From Mytilisepta virgata (Eukaryota > Mollusca > Bivalvia > Mytilida > Mytilidae): a DNA stretch of 64,000 bases. Position numbers and translations under genes: made by a program. The stretch lies in contig CM051521.1 in assembly GCA_028015205.1 (NCBI GenBank), positions 96,262,513 through 96,326,512 of the forward strand, in the 5' to 3' direction. Position 1 is the first letter of the stretch. Each line of letters starts with the position of its first letter. The notes below the pieces were generated by a model. It saw only the letters and a program-made list of their open reading frames with translations, searched no databases and was not told the DNA's origin. Shown piece by piece: positions 45,415 through 59,000 of the stretch.

Positions 45415-45970
45415 AAAACATTTAATTTCTCTACCCTCTATACCACCATCCCTCAACTGAAGGAGAAGTTGAAAGATCTAATCCATCAAAATAAAAATGG
45501 CAACAGCAGATACAAATGTCTTGTCACTGGTATAGATAAATCATAATTTGTTAAAAAAAAACCACTCTAAATCTAACAAAAAATATACAGAGGACAAAAT
45601 TGTCCTGATCTTGAATTTTTGATCGACAACATACTAGTTCAATTTGGTGGACGTGTTTTCAACAGTCTATTGGCATTGCTGTTGGCACTAATTGTGCTCC
45701 ACTCTTAGCCGACTTGTTCCTTTACTCGTATGAGGCAGACTTCTTTGACAGGGTTCTTAAGGAAAAACATAAGAAGTTAGCCCGTACCTTTAATTTCAGC
45801 TTCTGCTTTATAGATGATGTTTTATCAAGCAACAATTCACGTTTCGGGATTTCTTGCATCTCATCTATGCCAATGAGCTCGAAATTAAGGATACCACAGA
45901 CACTGCCAAGTCTGCATCTTATCTTGACATTCACCTCCAAATTGACACCAGAGGAAATATTCTCCTTCAG
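45415..45970 (+). pseudogene. Penelope-like element reverse transcriptase fragment
   Basis: Broken plus-strand reading with frame changes: FSTLYTTIPQLKEKLKDLI (45421 on), GIAVGTNCAPLLADLFLYSY (about 45670-45730), FCFIDDVLSSNN with the IDD catalytic pair (about 45800), then YANELEIKDTTDTAKSASYL and LDIHLQID. These are the characteristic RT motifs of Penelope-like retroelements as found in bivalves. The N terminus and the GIY-YIG endonuclease are absent. The 3' side is cut by the hairpin element that starts at about 45957. Confidence 0.85.
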
Positions 45971-46116
45971 GTACGAGTGAGTTATGGAATTTCTCCACCC
46001 GAGATAGTTAAAATGTTTTTCATTACGCGAGCTTTAGCGAGCGTGTTAAAATCTAAAATTTAACTATCGAGGGTGAACAAAATCTATAATTCACGAGTAA
46101 ATTGAAGGAGAATCTG
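45957..46116. mobile_element. Hairpin element, copy 1
   Basis: Ends TTCTCCTTCAGGTACGAGTG and, inverted, CACGAGTAAATTGAAGGAGA. The arms fold back through GCGAGCTTTAGCGAGC at the centre. More diverged than copy 2 (46295-46457). Confidence 0.8.
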
Positions 46117-46294
46117 TTTCTTCTATGATTTTCGACAAAAACCTCAAGAAAATGCCGTTGCTACACATTTTGTTTACATGAACGTCATTTCGGAACTTCG
46201 GGAATTCCCATGCAGAAATTTAATTACCGGGAAGTGGTTATTTGTGTGTATTTTTATCCCACTGATTAAACACGTCAAGAAAAGGAGAAATGTA

Positions 46295-46457
46295 GATTCT
46301 CCTTTAGGTACGAGTGAGCTATGGAATTTCTCCACCCTCAATAGTTAAATTTTCGATTTCAAGTCAACACGCGAGCTTAAGCGAGCGTGTTAAAGTCTAA
46401 AATTTAACTATTGAGGGTGGAGAAATTCCATAACATACGAGTAAATTGAAGGAGAAT
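46295..46457. mobile_element. Hairpin element, copy 2
   Basis: Left arm GAGCTATGGAATTTCTCCAC, CCTCAATAGTTAAATTTT; right arm is its reverse complement up to TTCCATAAC, then ACGAGTAAATTGAAGGAGA. Central loop with GCGAGCTTAAGCGAGC. The sequence after each copy (TATGATTTTCGACAAAAACC, TCAAGAAAATG) is also repeated, so the duplicated unit is about 340 bp. Confidence 0.85.
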
Positions 46458-46797
46458 CTGTTTCTCCTATGATTTTCGACAAAAACCTCAAGAAAATGTC
46501 GTTGCTATGTGGTTTGTTTACATAGACGTCATTTCGGGACTTCTCTAGTTTATCATTCCAATAACTGTAGAAAAAAACGGCGGCAATTCCCACGTATAAA
46601 TTTTAATTGCAATCCAAACACCAAGCTAATATATTGTTTGATACATGTTGGATAATACATCGGCAAAAGAAATCTAAAGAGACAAAACAGTGGGAGAAGT
46701 CCACAAACTCGAAGTCCTGGGAAAAGACAAAGTCAGGAGAACGGAACACAACAAACAAACACCACAAGGATACATGCATAACTAAAAGAACAAGATG

Positions 46798-47625
46798 CTC
46801 CCAGGAGCCTGTATTGCTCACCTGGACACCTGAGTTAATCTTTGGTTGGCAGACCATCTTTTTAGACATAATTCTATAAGAGGACATTAACCTAAGGACA
46901 ATTGCTGCCCAATTTGGCTTATATTATCTAACTGTTTCCAGACAAAAAGATCTTTTAGCGATTTTCCCGTAGGGTTTTATGTAAACTACAGTGTATATGT
47001 TCGGCTATGGCACCAATCTTGAATGGAATAAGTAATGAAGTATTCAAGGACCATTCCGTCGGAGTTTGGTTCCAATTGCCCAGGTGGTTTCAGATGAGAA
47101 GGTCCTATAAAGATTTTCAAGAAGATTTTTGAGTGATTTTCCCACAGAGTACAATGTTAAACTATGTTCGGCTATGGTGACCATCTTGGATCGCGGATTT
47201 GGGTCATCGGACATAAATCTGTAATAGGACTACATAAGGACCATTGCTGCCATGTTTGGTTCAAATAGGGTGGCTGATTTCAGACGAAGAAATTTAAGTG
47301 GTTTTCTTTGTTAAAATAATGTTGGGTATGGTGGCCATCTTGGAACTCAAACCAGGTCATCGGACATAAATCTGAATGAGGACAATCTAAAGCTATTGCT
47401 GGTTCAAATTGGCTCGATGGTTTCAGACAAGAAATTTAAGCGATTCTTCCATTGGGTCGTATGTTCAACTAAGTTTTGGTATGATGGCTAACTTCGTCGT
47501 TTAAGAGCAATAACTCCTACAGGCATTTAAAGACAATATCGCTCATGCTACATTGTAGATCTATCATGCTTAACAATTTTATAGTTTACAGTTTCTCTCT
47601 ATCTATTTAAGTTTCCAAAAAACAA
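46798..47625 (+). repeat. CTCACCTG-family mussel repeat, copy 5 (3' end missing)
   Basis: Begins CTCCCAGGAGCCTGTATTGC, then TCACCTGG. It has several sub-units with CCATCTTGGA and GGTTTCAGACAAGAA. The terminal hairpin is absent; copy 6 follows. Confidence 0.75.
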
Positions 47626-47631
47626 AAACAA

Positions 47632-48433
47632 GAGGCTCACCAGAGCCTGTATCGCTCACCTGGAGTCTGGTTTTCATTGGACAATTAATCAACTATTTGA
47701 CCAAGTTTGTCAGGGAAAATTTATTTGACAAAAAAGGGCAATAACTCCTAAATGGGTTTTGGGATTTCCTTTAAAATTTCAGGGTATGTAGACCTCAACA
47801 TGGCAAACATTTTTCGAATTTACATTTCACTTCTATCTCAAATAGTTTTGGAGATAAATGACGAAAAATGTTAAATTTTGAAAATTTGACGAAAAAAGGG
47901 CAATAACTCCTAAATGGGTTTCGGGATTGCCTTCAAATTTCAGGGTAGGTAGATCTTGTCATGCTGATCAATTTCACCCCGTCAGATTTTTGATATCTGT
48001 AACGGTTTTTAAGTTATAAGCCAAAAACAACACATGCACCCCAATATTCTACTTTTAGCTATGACAGCCATGTTTTATGTCAGATCAAAATAAATTGAGG
48101 AACGTTTGTAGAGGACATGTCATAGATCATTCCTATTAAGTTTCAAACCAATCGGCCCAGCGGTTTCAGAGGAGAAGATTTTTGAAAATCAGCCAATCAG
48201 AAACAAGAATTGCCTCTGGTGGCCATGTTTCTTGACCAATCAGAATTAAATGAGGAAACTTTGTTGAGGACCTTCCATACACCACTCATGCAAAGTTTGG
48301 TTGGAATTGGCCAAATGGTTTCTGAGGAGAAGATGTTTGAATGAAAAGCTAAAGACGGACGGACGACGGACGCCGGACGACGGACGCCAAGTGATGGCAA
48401 AAGCTCACCCTGGCAATAGCCAGGTGAGCTAAA
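47632..48433 (+). repeat. CTCACCTG-family mussel repeat, copy 6 (near complete)
   Basis: Starts AGGCTCACCAGAGCCTGTAT, CGCTCACCTGG and ends in the hairpin 48402-48430 and GTGAGCTAAAAA. Contains AAAGGGCAATAACTCCTAAA twice and a GACGGACGACGG tract (48355-48388). Confidence 0.85.
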
Positions 48434-49213
48434 AAATAATTAAAAAAATAGACTAAAAATTGTCATTTAAGGGCAATAACTCCTATAGGAATTGATTGAT
48501 GATATCGGTCATGTTACATCACTTGTAGATCTTATCATGCTTGACAATTTCATAGTTTACAGTTTCTCTCTATATATTATAGTTTTCAAGAAAAAAGCAA
48601 AATTCACCAAAAAAAAACGGATAAAAATAGTTTTTTAGGGGTTATAACTGATATAGGACGGCAACTCACAATTTCGGAACAAATGCATGAAAGTTAAAAC
48701 TTTGCATTCTGATCATTTTTAGGTAACGTTTTTTTTCTGTTTTGGTGATAGATCATGATATTTAAGCAAAAAACATGCTCATACCCCATTATTCTATTTT
48801 TAGTTCACCGACAATTTTGAATGAACCACGGACACAAAAATCACAAACATTAATCTAGACACCCTATATATGCATCAAACCAAGTTTGGCTTCAATTGGC
48901 TCAGTGGTTTCAGAGAAGAAGTTCTTTTTGTGAACTGTTGACAGACAGTCCTATGTTCTATTTTTAGCCAAAGCGGCCATTCTGAATCAACAGCGGGTAC
49001 AAAAATCACAAACTTTAATCAAGACACTCTAAAGATGAATCAGTCCAAGTTTAGTTTGAATCCGCTCAGTGGTTTCAGGGGAGATCTTTTTATGAAATGT
49101 TGACGGACGGACGACGTACGAACGGACAGATAGATGACGGACGGACGATGGACGGACGACGGACGCCAAGTGATGACAAAAGCTCACATGGCCTTTGGCC
49201 AGGTGAGCTAATA
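48434..49213 (+). repeat. CTCACCTG-family mussel repeat, copy 7 (5' truncated)
   Basis: Adjacent to copy 6. Contains AAGGGCAATAACTCCTATAG, TCAGTGGTTTCAGAGAAGAAG, a long GACGGACG tract (49100-49168) and the terminal hairpin 49181-49209 followed by AATAAAA. Confidence 0.85.
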
Positions 49214-51600
49214 AAAACGGTTTTCAAATGTTGGAGAACCGTGAATAAACCTTTTGTATTTCATGTGATATTTTTCACAATTTATACAGCAAATAAACTC
49301 TTCGAAAAAAAGAGATAATTATTACTTATATTAAAAAAGAAAATGTTCATCTTATGATTAGGCAACGCAAAATTTATTTTTGGTTCTTTGAATTTTTGGA
49401 TGGGAAAAACAGGTGCGAGCGAGCATAATTTTAATTTTACAATTTTTTTCTTAGGGACTAGTTTTTTTTCGGGCTGCACACATTTTTTAACTAAAATATT
49501 GCAAAAACATGGAGGAAAATCACAATTTTTGTACCAAATTTGAGGAGCGGGCGAACAATTTTTTATTTTTAATCTCTTGAAAAATGAAGAATTTGTTGCA
49601 AATTTTCAGCATTTTTGCAAAATGAAGCGGCAAAAACATTTTTTCTTAAAATTTACATAATCCAAAAATCGGAGCGGTGAATTCCAAAGAATTAAAGATC
49701 AATTTCTGTGGTCTTATAATATTATGATATTATTACATGGTTATTTCTGTATTGGCCTTGCTATACAGACGGGCAAGGGGATTCCTATATATACACGTAA
49801 CCCTCAAAATTTGTTTTGCGGGATATATAACTAGCAGGAAAACACTACTTTAGAAACTGAAAAATATCATCAAATACCAATTGCTAAAGTCCACAAACAA
49901 AAAGGAAATCTAGAAATTCTCAATATTCGTCAATAATTTTCAACACAATACATAATTTTTGAAATAAGCTCGCATGTTTTAGATAATAAGTATATTTTTA
50001 TACAAGACCAACATTTAAAGACGTCACATCTGTATCATTTTCCTATTGTAAAATACACTAAAATATGCAATTAGGTATGAAAATTAGTTCAAAATAGAGA
50101 AAAAAGGGTTTCTAAATTGAACATATTTACTTGTGTACAGTGAAAACCAAAAAAAAATATTGACCAATTAACTGGTGATAATGATATCAAAGGTAAATTG
50201 TGTTTGCTATTTGTATTATAGATTTGGTTCATTCACACTTAGCCAACAGTTTGAAAAATCATTACCTCACATCACCTGGCCAACACTTATATTTTATTTC
50301 AGAAGTCATGTATTCGTGTGTTAAATAAAAAATATTAAAAATCAACACCCCCATGTATTGCTTTTAAAAAATAATCATGTAAATATATATATGTTGTATC
50401 CTCAATAGTGGACGGAAATGTAAACGGAATAACGTTACGTATATTTCGACACGGTGGTCCTCCGTGGTAGATACTGCCTTTTTTCACATTTCTGTATGTT
50501 TGAGACAGTTACAATGCTGAAGTCAGAAAACCGCACAACTTTGCACAAATGATATGACAACGTAGAAATTCACATAGCTTTAGTTTGAAAACCCCTGAAG
50601 TACAACCTAAAAGATAAGTTTTTAAAGTTGAACCAAAAAGCACGCGATCTTTTCAATTATGTAATTTATTTTGCACTAGTTTGCCTAGTTTAAGGTAAAG
50701 TATTCGTAAATGGCCCGTCTTACGAAAATTTTTAAAATTTGCATGTGATTAGATATTGATAACATACAGCAATATATGCACAAAAAATGTAGGTCACCAG
50801 CTTAGTTTTTAAAATATAGCAGTTTGAAGTTTAACTGATTTAACATAGATTATACAGCTAATATGGCCGGAAAATCACGAAAATTCCATTGATGACTTTT
50901 GTTGAGAAATGAAAGTAAATTTTACAAAATCTCATTGTTTAGGCATTCACTTAATACATGTACCTTGACTGTTCTGAGAAACAAATATGACTTGGCCTAC
51001 TGAAAATCGATTGAACTGGTTGTTAACCAAGACTAAATCTTAAATAAAATATAAAATAAATTCAGAACTCTAAGTCCTATTCATACATCATATCCATTTT
51101 CCCCATCTTCTTACGTTTATATTTCTTTTAAGTTGATCTTGGCAGCTAAAAAGTAATTAATTTGACCAGTCAGAAACAAACATTGCCCAGTGTTCGGATG
51201 AAATATGTAACTACAAACTTCTATAAACACTATAGATTACTAGGGTCTCACATACTTTAGGAACTGATTTCTTGATAAAAAAAACTCCAGAGCATACTTT
51301 AGCAACTGATTTGTTGATGAAAAACCCCAGAGATTATTACAATTCTGAACATTACAAATACCAATTTGGAATATCCCAAAAGTCCACATGGATCAAAATT
51401 TTGGAAACAAAACTTGCATATATTCAGCAACATCACATTTGTTTGTTGTGACGTCATAATTTACGCAAAAATCAATGAATTGCACAAAAAAACTATAAAA
51501 TATTTGAGGCATTTGAGCAGTAGAAAAAGACTAATTATGGCCTCTGAAAGAAAGATATAGAATTTTTTTTTTCATTTTAATGAAATATTTGACATATTCA
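49214..51600. other. Intergenic, unassigned
   Basis: AT-rich. No exon, RNA gene or repeat that I can name. A short tail (GACGGGCAAGGGGATTCCTA near 49770) resembles the tail of the array at 18440-19440. Confidence 0.5.
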
Positions 51601-51639
51601 TGAAAATGACTGCAGTTTAAATTTTTGACTCCAAAAAAA

Positions 51640-52117
51640 TGGTGGATCATTTGCATCTGTCCTTCAGTAAGAGATTCCTGCCAAATTTGGTTAGAGTCTG
51701 CCCATTAGTTCCTGAGCAAATGACAAAAAAGTCCTTTCCCATATGGTTTCAATGAAAACTTTGAACAGCTGCAACCATCGGTATAGAGCGGATGAATCTC
51801 AACCAAAAGTGGATTGTTTGTAGAGTGTATTGTGGTAATCAATTCTGCAATGTTTCAAAACATTTTATAATGTAGTTTCAGAGGAGAAGATTTCTGAAAA
51901 TTGGCCAATAAAAATCAAAGATGGCCTCTTGTGGCCATGTTGTTCATCCAACTGGAAACAATGGTGGATTGTTTTAAGGTCCCTCCATACATCATTCCCA
52001 CTAAGTTTGGTTACAATCCACCAAGTAGTTTCAGAGGAGAGATCAAAATGTGAAAAGTTTACGGATGCAAAGGGATGACATAAGCTCACATGGCCTATAG
52101 GCGAGGTGAGCTAAAAA
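51640..52117 (+). repeat. CTCACCTG-family mussel repeat, copy 8 (5' truncated)
   Basis: Contains TAGTTTCAGAGGAGAAGATT, CTTGTGGCCATGTTG and the terminal hairpin 52083-52112 followed by AAAAAC. Lies just beyond the presumed 3' end of the SDR gene. Confidence 0.75.
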
Positions 52118-52793
52118 CACAAACAGTAGATGATAAAATTTTAGTTCATTTATCCAAGAATGAATGTTCTGCAGTAGGAAAACATGATGATGAAGATGAT
52201 TAAGTGAAATTATCCTTTATAGTTGCTTTATTGTCATTGCCTCAAGTTTTTCTGTGTTTAAGATTTTTGTTTTAATTTTAAAGATGCTCTCAATTAGATA
52301 TCTTCAACAAAAATCATGTTTTCATTCATTCAGGCAAGCAATTTCGCAGATTTTTTTAAAACTTGAGAATGCAGAATTTATAATGTACATGTCAGACCAG
52401 ACAACATATATAAAACTTCATAGATATGTGTCATACACTATGTCAATTCAGTTGGTCAAGCAGTTTTACAGATAATGAAATATAGTTTCAACCCTTAAGA
52501 AATGCTAAAGAATGGTACACAATGCTATCTTAGTTGTCCTACTGAAACATTATAACAGTGTGTCCAAGTGATGTTTAAACCAATGTTCAGTTTTTTCCAA
52601 GCATTTGAAGAAAGATCAAAATGTGAAAGTTTACAGATGGGAAGACATATGGCAAGTGATGACAAAAGAAAACATGGTCTTTTAGGACAACTACTGTATA
52701 TAGATGGAATGATAGGCATGGGTAAACTGTATCACTATGTCACTTAGTGGCAGTGGGAAAAAGAACATATTACAAAGAAGATACACATATCCA

Positions 52794-53024
52794 TTATTTT
52801 ACTGATGGTAAAAATGACATAATTAAACAGGAAAACACTATAAATAAAACAACATTCCAAATAAATTCGGAAAATACACTCTTGTTTCTTCTATTTTTAT
52901 GATGACCAGCATCTAAGTAAAATTGTAAAACTTGTGATATTTCATTCTGTTTTGTTGGAATGTATCCTAAATGTTTTCTGGCCTTCTCTATACTAAAGTA
53001 GTGAGTTACACCAGTTTTGAAAAC
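52794..53024 (-). CDS. SDR42E1: SDR42E1-like last coding exon with C-terminal membrane anchor
   Basis: 231 nt including a TAA stop at 52794-52796, after a TTTTCAG acceptor. It opens VFKTGVTHYFSIEKARKHLG, a conserved SDR42E stretch, then a short variable region (YIPTKQNEISQV), a basic patch (HHKNRRNKS) and a hydrophobic segment (WNVVLFIVFSCLIMSFL) close to the end. The last is a single C-terminal transmembrane helix, as in SDR42E1. The open frame extends 22 codons upstream of the acceptor without family similarity. A possible polyadenylation signal AATAAA (minus strand, 52227-52232) would give a 3' UTR of roughly 0.55-0.6 kb; that is a guess. Confidence 0.93.
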   Translation of the reverse strand, partial: VFKTGVTHYFSIEKARKHLGYIPTKQNEISQVLQFYLDAGHHKNRRNKSVFSEFIWNVVLFIVFSCLIMSFLPSVK

Positions 53025-56000
53025 CTGAAAATAGAAATCAGATATTGATAAAAACCTGAATCTGTGGAAAAGTATCCATTTCTGAGACATTATCTTACTT
53101 GAGGACAGTAAGTAAGTGTGAGATTTTGAAAATTAAAAGAATAATAATGACTTTGAGGAATTTCAGGGATGAGATTTCATGATTTTACCTAATTTTAAGC
53201 ATTTGGGCCCAAATCACTTTAACAAGATCTGTATTCCAAGATTGTAATACATTTATTATAAAAAACCGGCTTGTGTTTCTCAAATGCAGTATAAATGAAT
53301 TTGCAAAGTTAACAAATATTGTTACAGGTACTACTATTATCAGGGAAAAACTCCCTTGAAATTGTTGTTATAGAGTCAGATTTATGAACTGAAAAATGTT
53401 TTCTCACAGTGATTTGTTGATTTACACAGATGCAACACAGTACAAACAAACAACACACATTAACAGGCATTCTATCAAATACTGTCATAACAATATTTTC
53501 CCAATTAATATCCAAAACAGAAAAAGTACAAAACAATACCAAGATATACATTCAATTACTTATGAACTGGACAAACAATATGCATGACCTGTGAATTTTT
53601 TTTTATAAACAAGAAAAAATGATGTACATATATGTGAAAAGTTGTCCAAAAATATAAAGAATAAATACATCGTAACTGTAAACATATACATGTACTTACT
53701 TCAGTTCTTGTTAATAATGGTTGAAAATTATATACTCTAGCTACAAAGTAATGTATCCACTCTGTTATAAAGGCTGAAAATTAAAAATAATTATATCTTT
53801 GTTGAAACTATAAAAAATCTCTATTTTCAGACATACGTTTGGCTAAGCACAGTTTTCATATTTCTAATTGTTTGGATTTGACAAAAGGTGTGAAACTAAA
53901 TTATCATAAAATGGAATAATCTTTCAGTAATTGTGTGATGTGAAATTACCCGGCATCCCTTTAGTGTGGAGGTCTAATTGAGGAAATATGAAGTACAATA
54001 TAAATGTATTAGTAGGTATTTTTGGTTGTAATGTTTTTGGTTATAATAAAAAACTAACATCAGCCTTCAAAGGTTTCAGTCAGTGATTTTAAATGTTTGT
54101 CCTACATCATTGTTCACCTGAAAGACATCTAAAGGAATCATCCGATTGACATTTTCATGATATTATACTTGAAAACAATCAAGGAACTGTAACCATGCTC
54201 AACATCATAATTTTACAGAGACTTTCTTAAAAATGCTTCTAGTTGCACAACACTGTTCCTTTTTAGGGGAAAAGAGCTTAAGGACATAAATTTTAAATGA
54301 TATTTCCATTGTTTTTTAAACTAATCATTCTAAATTCTTTCCAGACATCATTATTCCATTTAAATCAGCTTAACGCCTCCTGTAGTGCTAAATCAATATT
54401 AGTAATTAATATAAAACTGAAAATATTATATAAGATACTCCATCTCTAATATAATATGGATGGAATCTAACTCACTTGAGAAATTCAGACAACATACAAT
54501 TCAGGGTCTGACTAAATTGAATTAATATTTGTTCCCACATGTGAGAAAATACATTGATTTTTAACACATTGAAGGATAGACAACTCATAATAACACTGAC
54601 GGTATTGCTTCACATAAAATACTATAATCAATAAAACCTTTATGGATAAATTATTGCATGTATTTTTATACTAGAATACAAATAACTACCAATATTTTGG
54701 TTTTTCTTTTTTTATTGAGAATGGAGACTAAGTTAAATTTTCTAATTAAATAATGGTGAATATTTTTAAAAACATATGAATGATTATACATGTTTCAAAA
54801 GTTGGGATAAAATTGGTTTCTTACAATATCTTAATGTTTGTTGCATTTTCCCACAATGTTTTATAATAAAATAGGTTTAGATGTGGCATTCATCTTTATT
54901 TTGAGGTGAGGTTTATTTGTAAAATTTTGAAATGACATGATGACCTTTGCTGCAACTTTTGGTTCAAATCCTAGAAAATTTCCCAAAGACACTCCGATAT
55001 CAAGTTTTGGTGTGGTTGCTATCTATTTTGACAACATTTTCATTGGATATAATTTTCAAATTCTCCTACTGCTTTGAGACAGGATCTTGTTTTGGTTAAA
55101 AGCCATGGTAACAAGACACATATTTGAAAATGACTCCATTCAGACTTGAGAAATCACACGGTGGCTTCAAAATATCCTGATTTTACCATGGACAGGCCCT
55201 TAATATCCAATATTTTGCCACGAGCAAAACAGAGTGGTAAAATATTGGCATAAAGGGCTTACCTGTTGTAAAACCAGGATATTTTCAAGCCACTGTGAAT
55301 TATTTCTATTCTAATAGGTATTCAGACATGATGACACAATTATACAATGCAAGTTATACTATGTTATAATTAAAGTTTGTGTGAAACTTTACTATGACGT
55401 TGCCAAACAGGCCATCTGACATCTATGATGTTGGAATCAAAATATCTATACATGTATTTTACCAAGGACGTAGACTGAAAGCATTTGAAGTAGGTCATTC
55501 TTAGAATATTCTATCAAAGTTTGGATCCTATGGATTCTATAAATTTTCCCATATGATTGAATGTTCAATTAAGTTTGGCAGTGGTGACCATCTTTGTTGG
55601 CAAATTGTGTCAGAAATACCTGTGGTCTCATGAGGACAACTGTCTTGTTAATGTTTACCCAATGATTTCAGACGAAAAAAAATCCTTCTGCAAATTTCAC
55701 CTAAGTTCTATGTTAAACTAACATAGTTTAGCTGAGGCAGTTCTTTGTGTTTCAGATAAAAACTTGAAATGGGATCACTCAATATTAACCACCATTTGAC
55801 ATGCCAACAATTTGCCACATTTGTCCAACTTTTTTTATAACTACCTTTAAAGATAACAAATTAAAGCAAAGTGATGTATGCTAGCAGGGTTAAATAATAG
55901 ATTGCCTTTAGTGAAACTTGGAATTTGTATGCATTAATGTGTGGGGAATGAGAACCCAAATGTAACTCTCAGGTCACACAAAGCAACCCTATGTTCAAAA

Positions 56001-59000
56001 GTGCCATTTTCTTAAGAGTAACATTATGTGATATTATTTTAGTACTGACCTGTGGCCTAGCTACACATAGGCACAGAAGTATGTACTTTCATATCTTATT
56101 AACAGTGAAAAAATACTAAAGTCTTATACCAAAGTTTTTTCTTAAATCACAGGTGTAATACCAAACAGAACAACTACACTATTGCTCACTTGGATTTAAC
56201 TTGTCCACCTTGAGCAGTCTAGCAGTCAATTTGGCTGGTTTTCTCTTAGGGCCCTATGTTAAACTAAGTTGCTGTGGTGGCCATCTTGATTGATTATCTA
56301 GGTCATTGGACACAATTCTGAAAAAGATCTATCAAAGGACCATTTCTGCCAAGTCTGGTTCCAATTGACCCAGTGGATTTAAACAAGAAGATTTTTCAAT
56401 GAATTTTCCTACAGGGTCCTATGTTAAACTAAGTTTGGCTGTGAGGGCCATCTTGGTTCAAAGTCCCGGCCATTCTGAAAGAGGACCATCTAAGAACCAT
56501 TACTGCCAATTCTTGTCCCAATTGGGCAAGTGGTTTCAGAGAAGAAGATTTTTAAATGAGTTTTCCCATACTAAGAGTCCTATTTTAAAGTGTGATCTTG
56601 GTTGACAGTCTGGGTCATCGGACACAATTCTGAAAGAGTACCACCTAAGGACCATTGGTGACAAGTTCGGTTCCATTTGGCCAAGTAGTTTCATAGAAGA
56701 AGATTTTTGAAATCTGGTTTTTTTCCATTTTTAGTAACAGTAGCCCTGTTGGTTGGAAGTTGGTCATGCTGGACACATTTGGATGGGGTGTTCCAGCAAA
56801 GCTTGGTTTCAATTGGCCTAGTGGTTTCAGAGGAGAAGAACTTTAAAGGAAACTACACCCGACGATGTCAGACGCAAACTGATGGCAATAGGTAAAATGA
56901 GCTAAAAACTGGGTTGATACTGAATAATTTAGATAACATTTTCAGCTAATAGTCTGCAGAATGTGCTCATTTAAGATTTTAGCACTTAATATTAACAGTC
57001 CACAGTTTTTGAAACATTTAATCTGTCACATCATAACAAATTTGCTGATCCCAAACCAGAAGTATACCCTATACTGGTAAACTATCTATGGATGACGATG
57101 TCATTGATGACAAGCTCATATAATAATATGACTGCAAATATTTGTCATCATATAATAAAAAGGACCACACCACCTTAAAACTATTTCAACAATTTTTGTT
57201 CCTAAGGAAGGTCTGATTTTTCTATTTTTCAACAGATGTGCCCACACAGTCCAACACACAACATAATTTGGGAAAAAGCCATCCAAGAACCATTTAAACG
57301 AACTGGTTTATTGATAGATTTTTCTATTTTTTGTTATATTGGTCCTATTTGTCTGAGATCTTGACTCTTGGACATTCAGAAATTCAAATTTATAGGTAGA
57401 CGATGCTTATCTCTTAACAGTGGATCTATTTTACTCATTTTATTTAATATAATACATTTTATACTCTAAATATTTAAGGAATTTGTGTGGAACAGGTTTA
57501 TTCTTAATTCTACCATCCTTTGAATATTATTTTTTTTTATGTATCATGCTTTATTTAATATCTGTCAAGCGTTATTACGAAATATGAAGACAACACCAAT
57601 TGTAAACAAAATTTATTTTTAACTTAAGGAAGAAAAGTAATTCAATTTCTCTTTGATGCAATGATTATTTTTACATCAGAGTTATCCTTCTTTGTACTTA
57701 CCAATGAAATACACTACTGACACTGGCAATGTCATTTTTGGCATCTTATATCCTAATCCTTCAAACTGAAAAATAATTAATAATATCTTGTAACATAGTA
57801 AGAATAAACAGCTGTGCCATGAGAGCATGATATGCCCATCATCCAAAAAATTAAATTTCACCAATTAACATATAGACCCTTGAATTTGTTCCTTATTATT
57901 GATATATAAGTCACATTCCACTCTGGAACAGAAAATCGAAATTTCACCAAAGAGCATAAAGACCTTTAGACTATCACAACAAACAACTGTGTAAGTTTGA
58001 AGTAAATCGTACAAGCGTTCCTAAGATACAGCGTGACGTGTGAAAAATTCCCCCCTTTTTTATGAACAAAGTTCAGTAACTCCGAAATTTGAATGAATAA
58101 AATTCCATAACCGCCCAAACTGTGAAAAATTGACAGTCTTCGACAATTTTTCAACGAATAAAGTTCCATAACTCTGAAATGTCATATTGGAAATTTATAA
58201 GTTTCATGAAAGCGTTTTTGGGTTATTGTCCAAAAACTGGAACCCCCCCTTTTTTTTTATAAATAAAGTCCTATAACTCCAAAACGTAACATCAGAAATT
58301 CTTAAAAATCAAAAGGGAACTTATGTCAATAGATAAAAACAATTCACCAAAGTTTCATGAAAATTGCTCATAGCATTTTTGAGTTATAATCTGAAAACTG
58401 GAAAATCCCCCATTTTTTTATGAATAAAGAACCAGAACTCCGAAACCTAAAATTGGAAATTTATAAAAAAGAAAGGGAACTTATGCCAATAGATACAAAC
58501 AAATCACCAAAGTTTCATGAAAATTGGTGACAAGACAGCATTTTTGAACTATTGTCCGAAGTGTGGATGACGGACGGACACAAAGACGGGTGTATAAAAA
58601 TCACTTGCAGAGTGAAAACAATGAATAAAATATCTAATGCTCAAACTGCCATATTTCTACATCATATTTTGCCTTTATGTACAATTTTGTACAAATGTTA
58701 TTCACTTCTAAAGACTGTTAGACAGTAGCTACTGCCTTTTGTCAATTTGCCTGACTTGAATATCTAATGTAATAACTTCAAATATAATTTAATCAGTATA
58801 TACAGAGCTCCAGATAAGATACATAATTGTATGAAAATGGTCAAAGCTGCTGGAAGTGGAGATATTATTTCTGTTGTAATCATTTACGTATTGAGTTTTA
58901 TTTCCATGGGTTAATTTACCCTGTGAAAATTTTGATTACAGCATTTAAGTTAAAAAAAAGAGTGAAAACATTATTAATGCTGCTAGGAAATTGTCATTCT

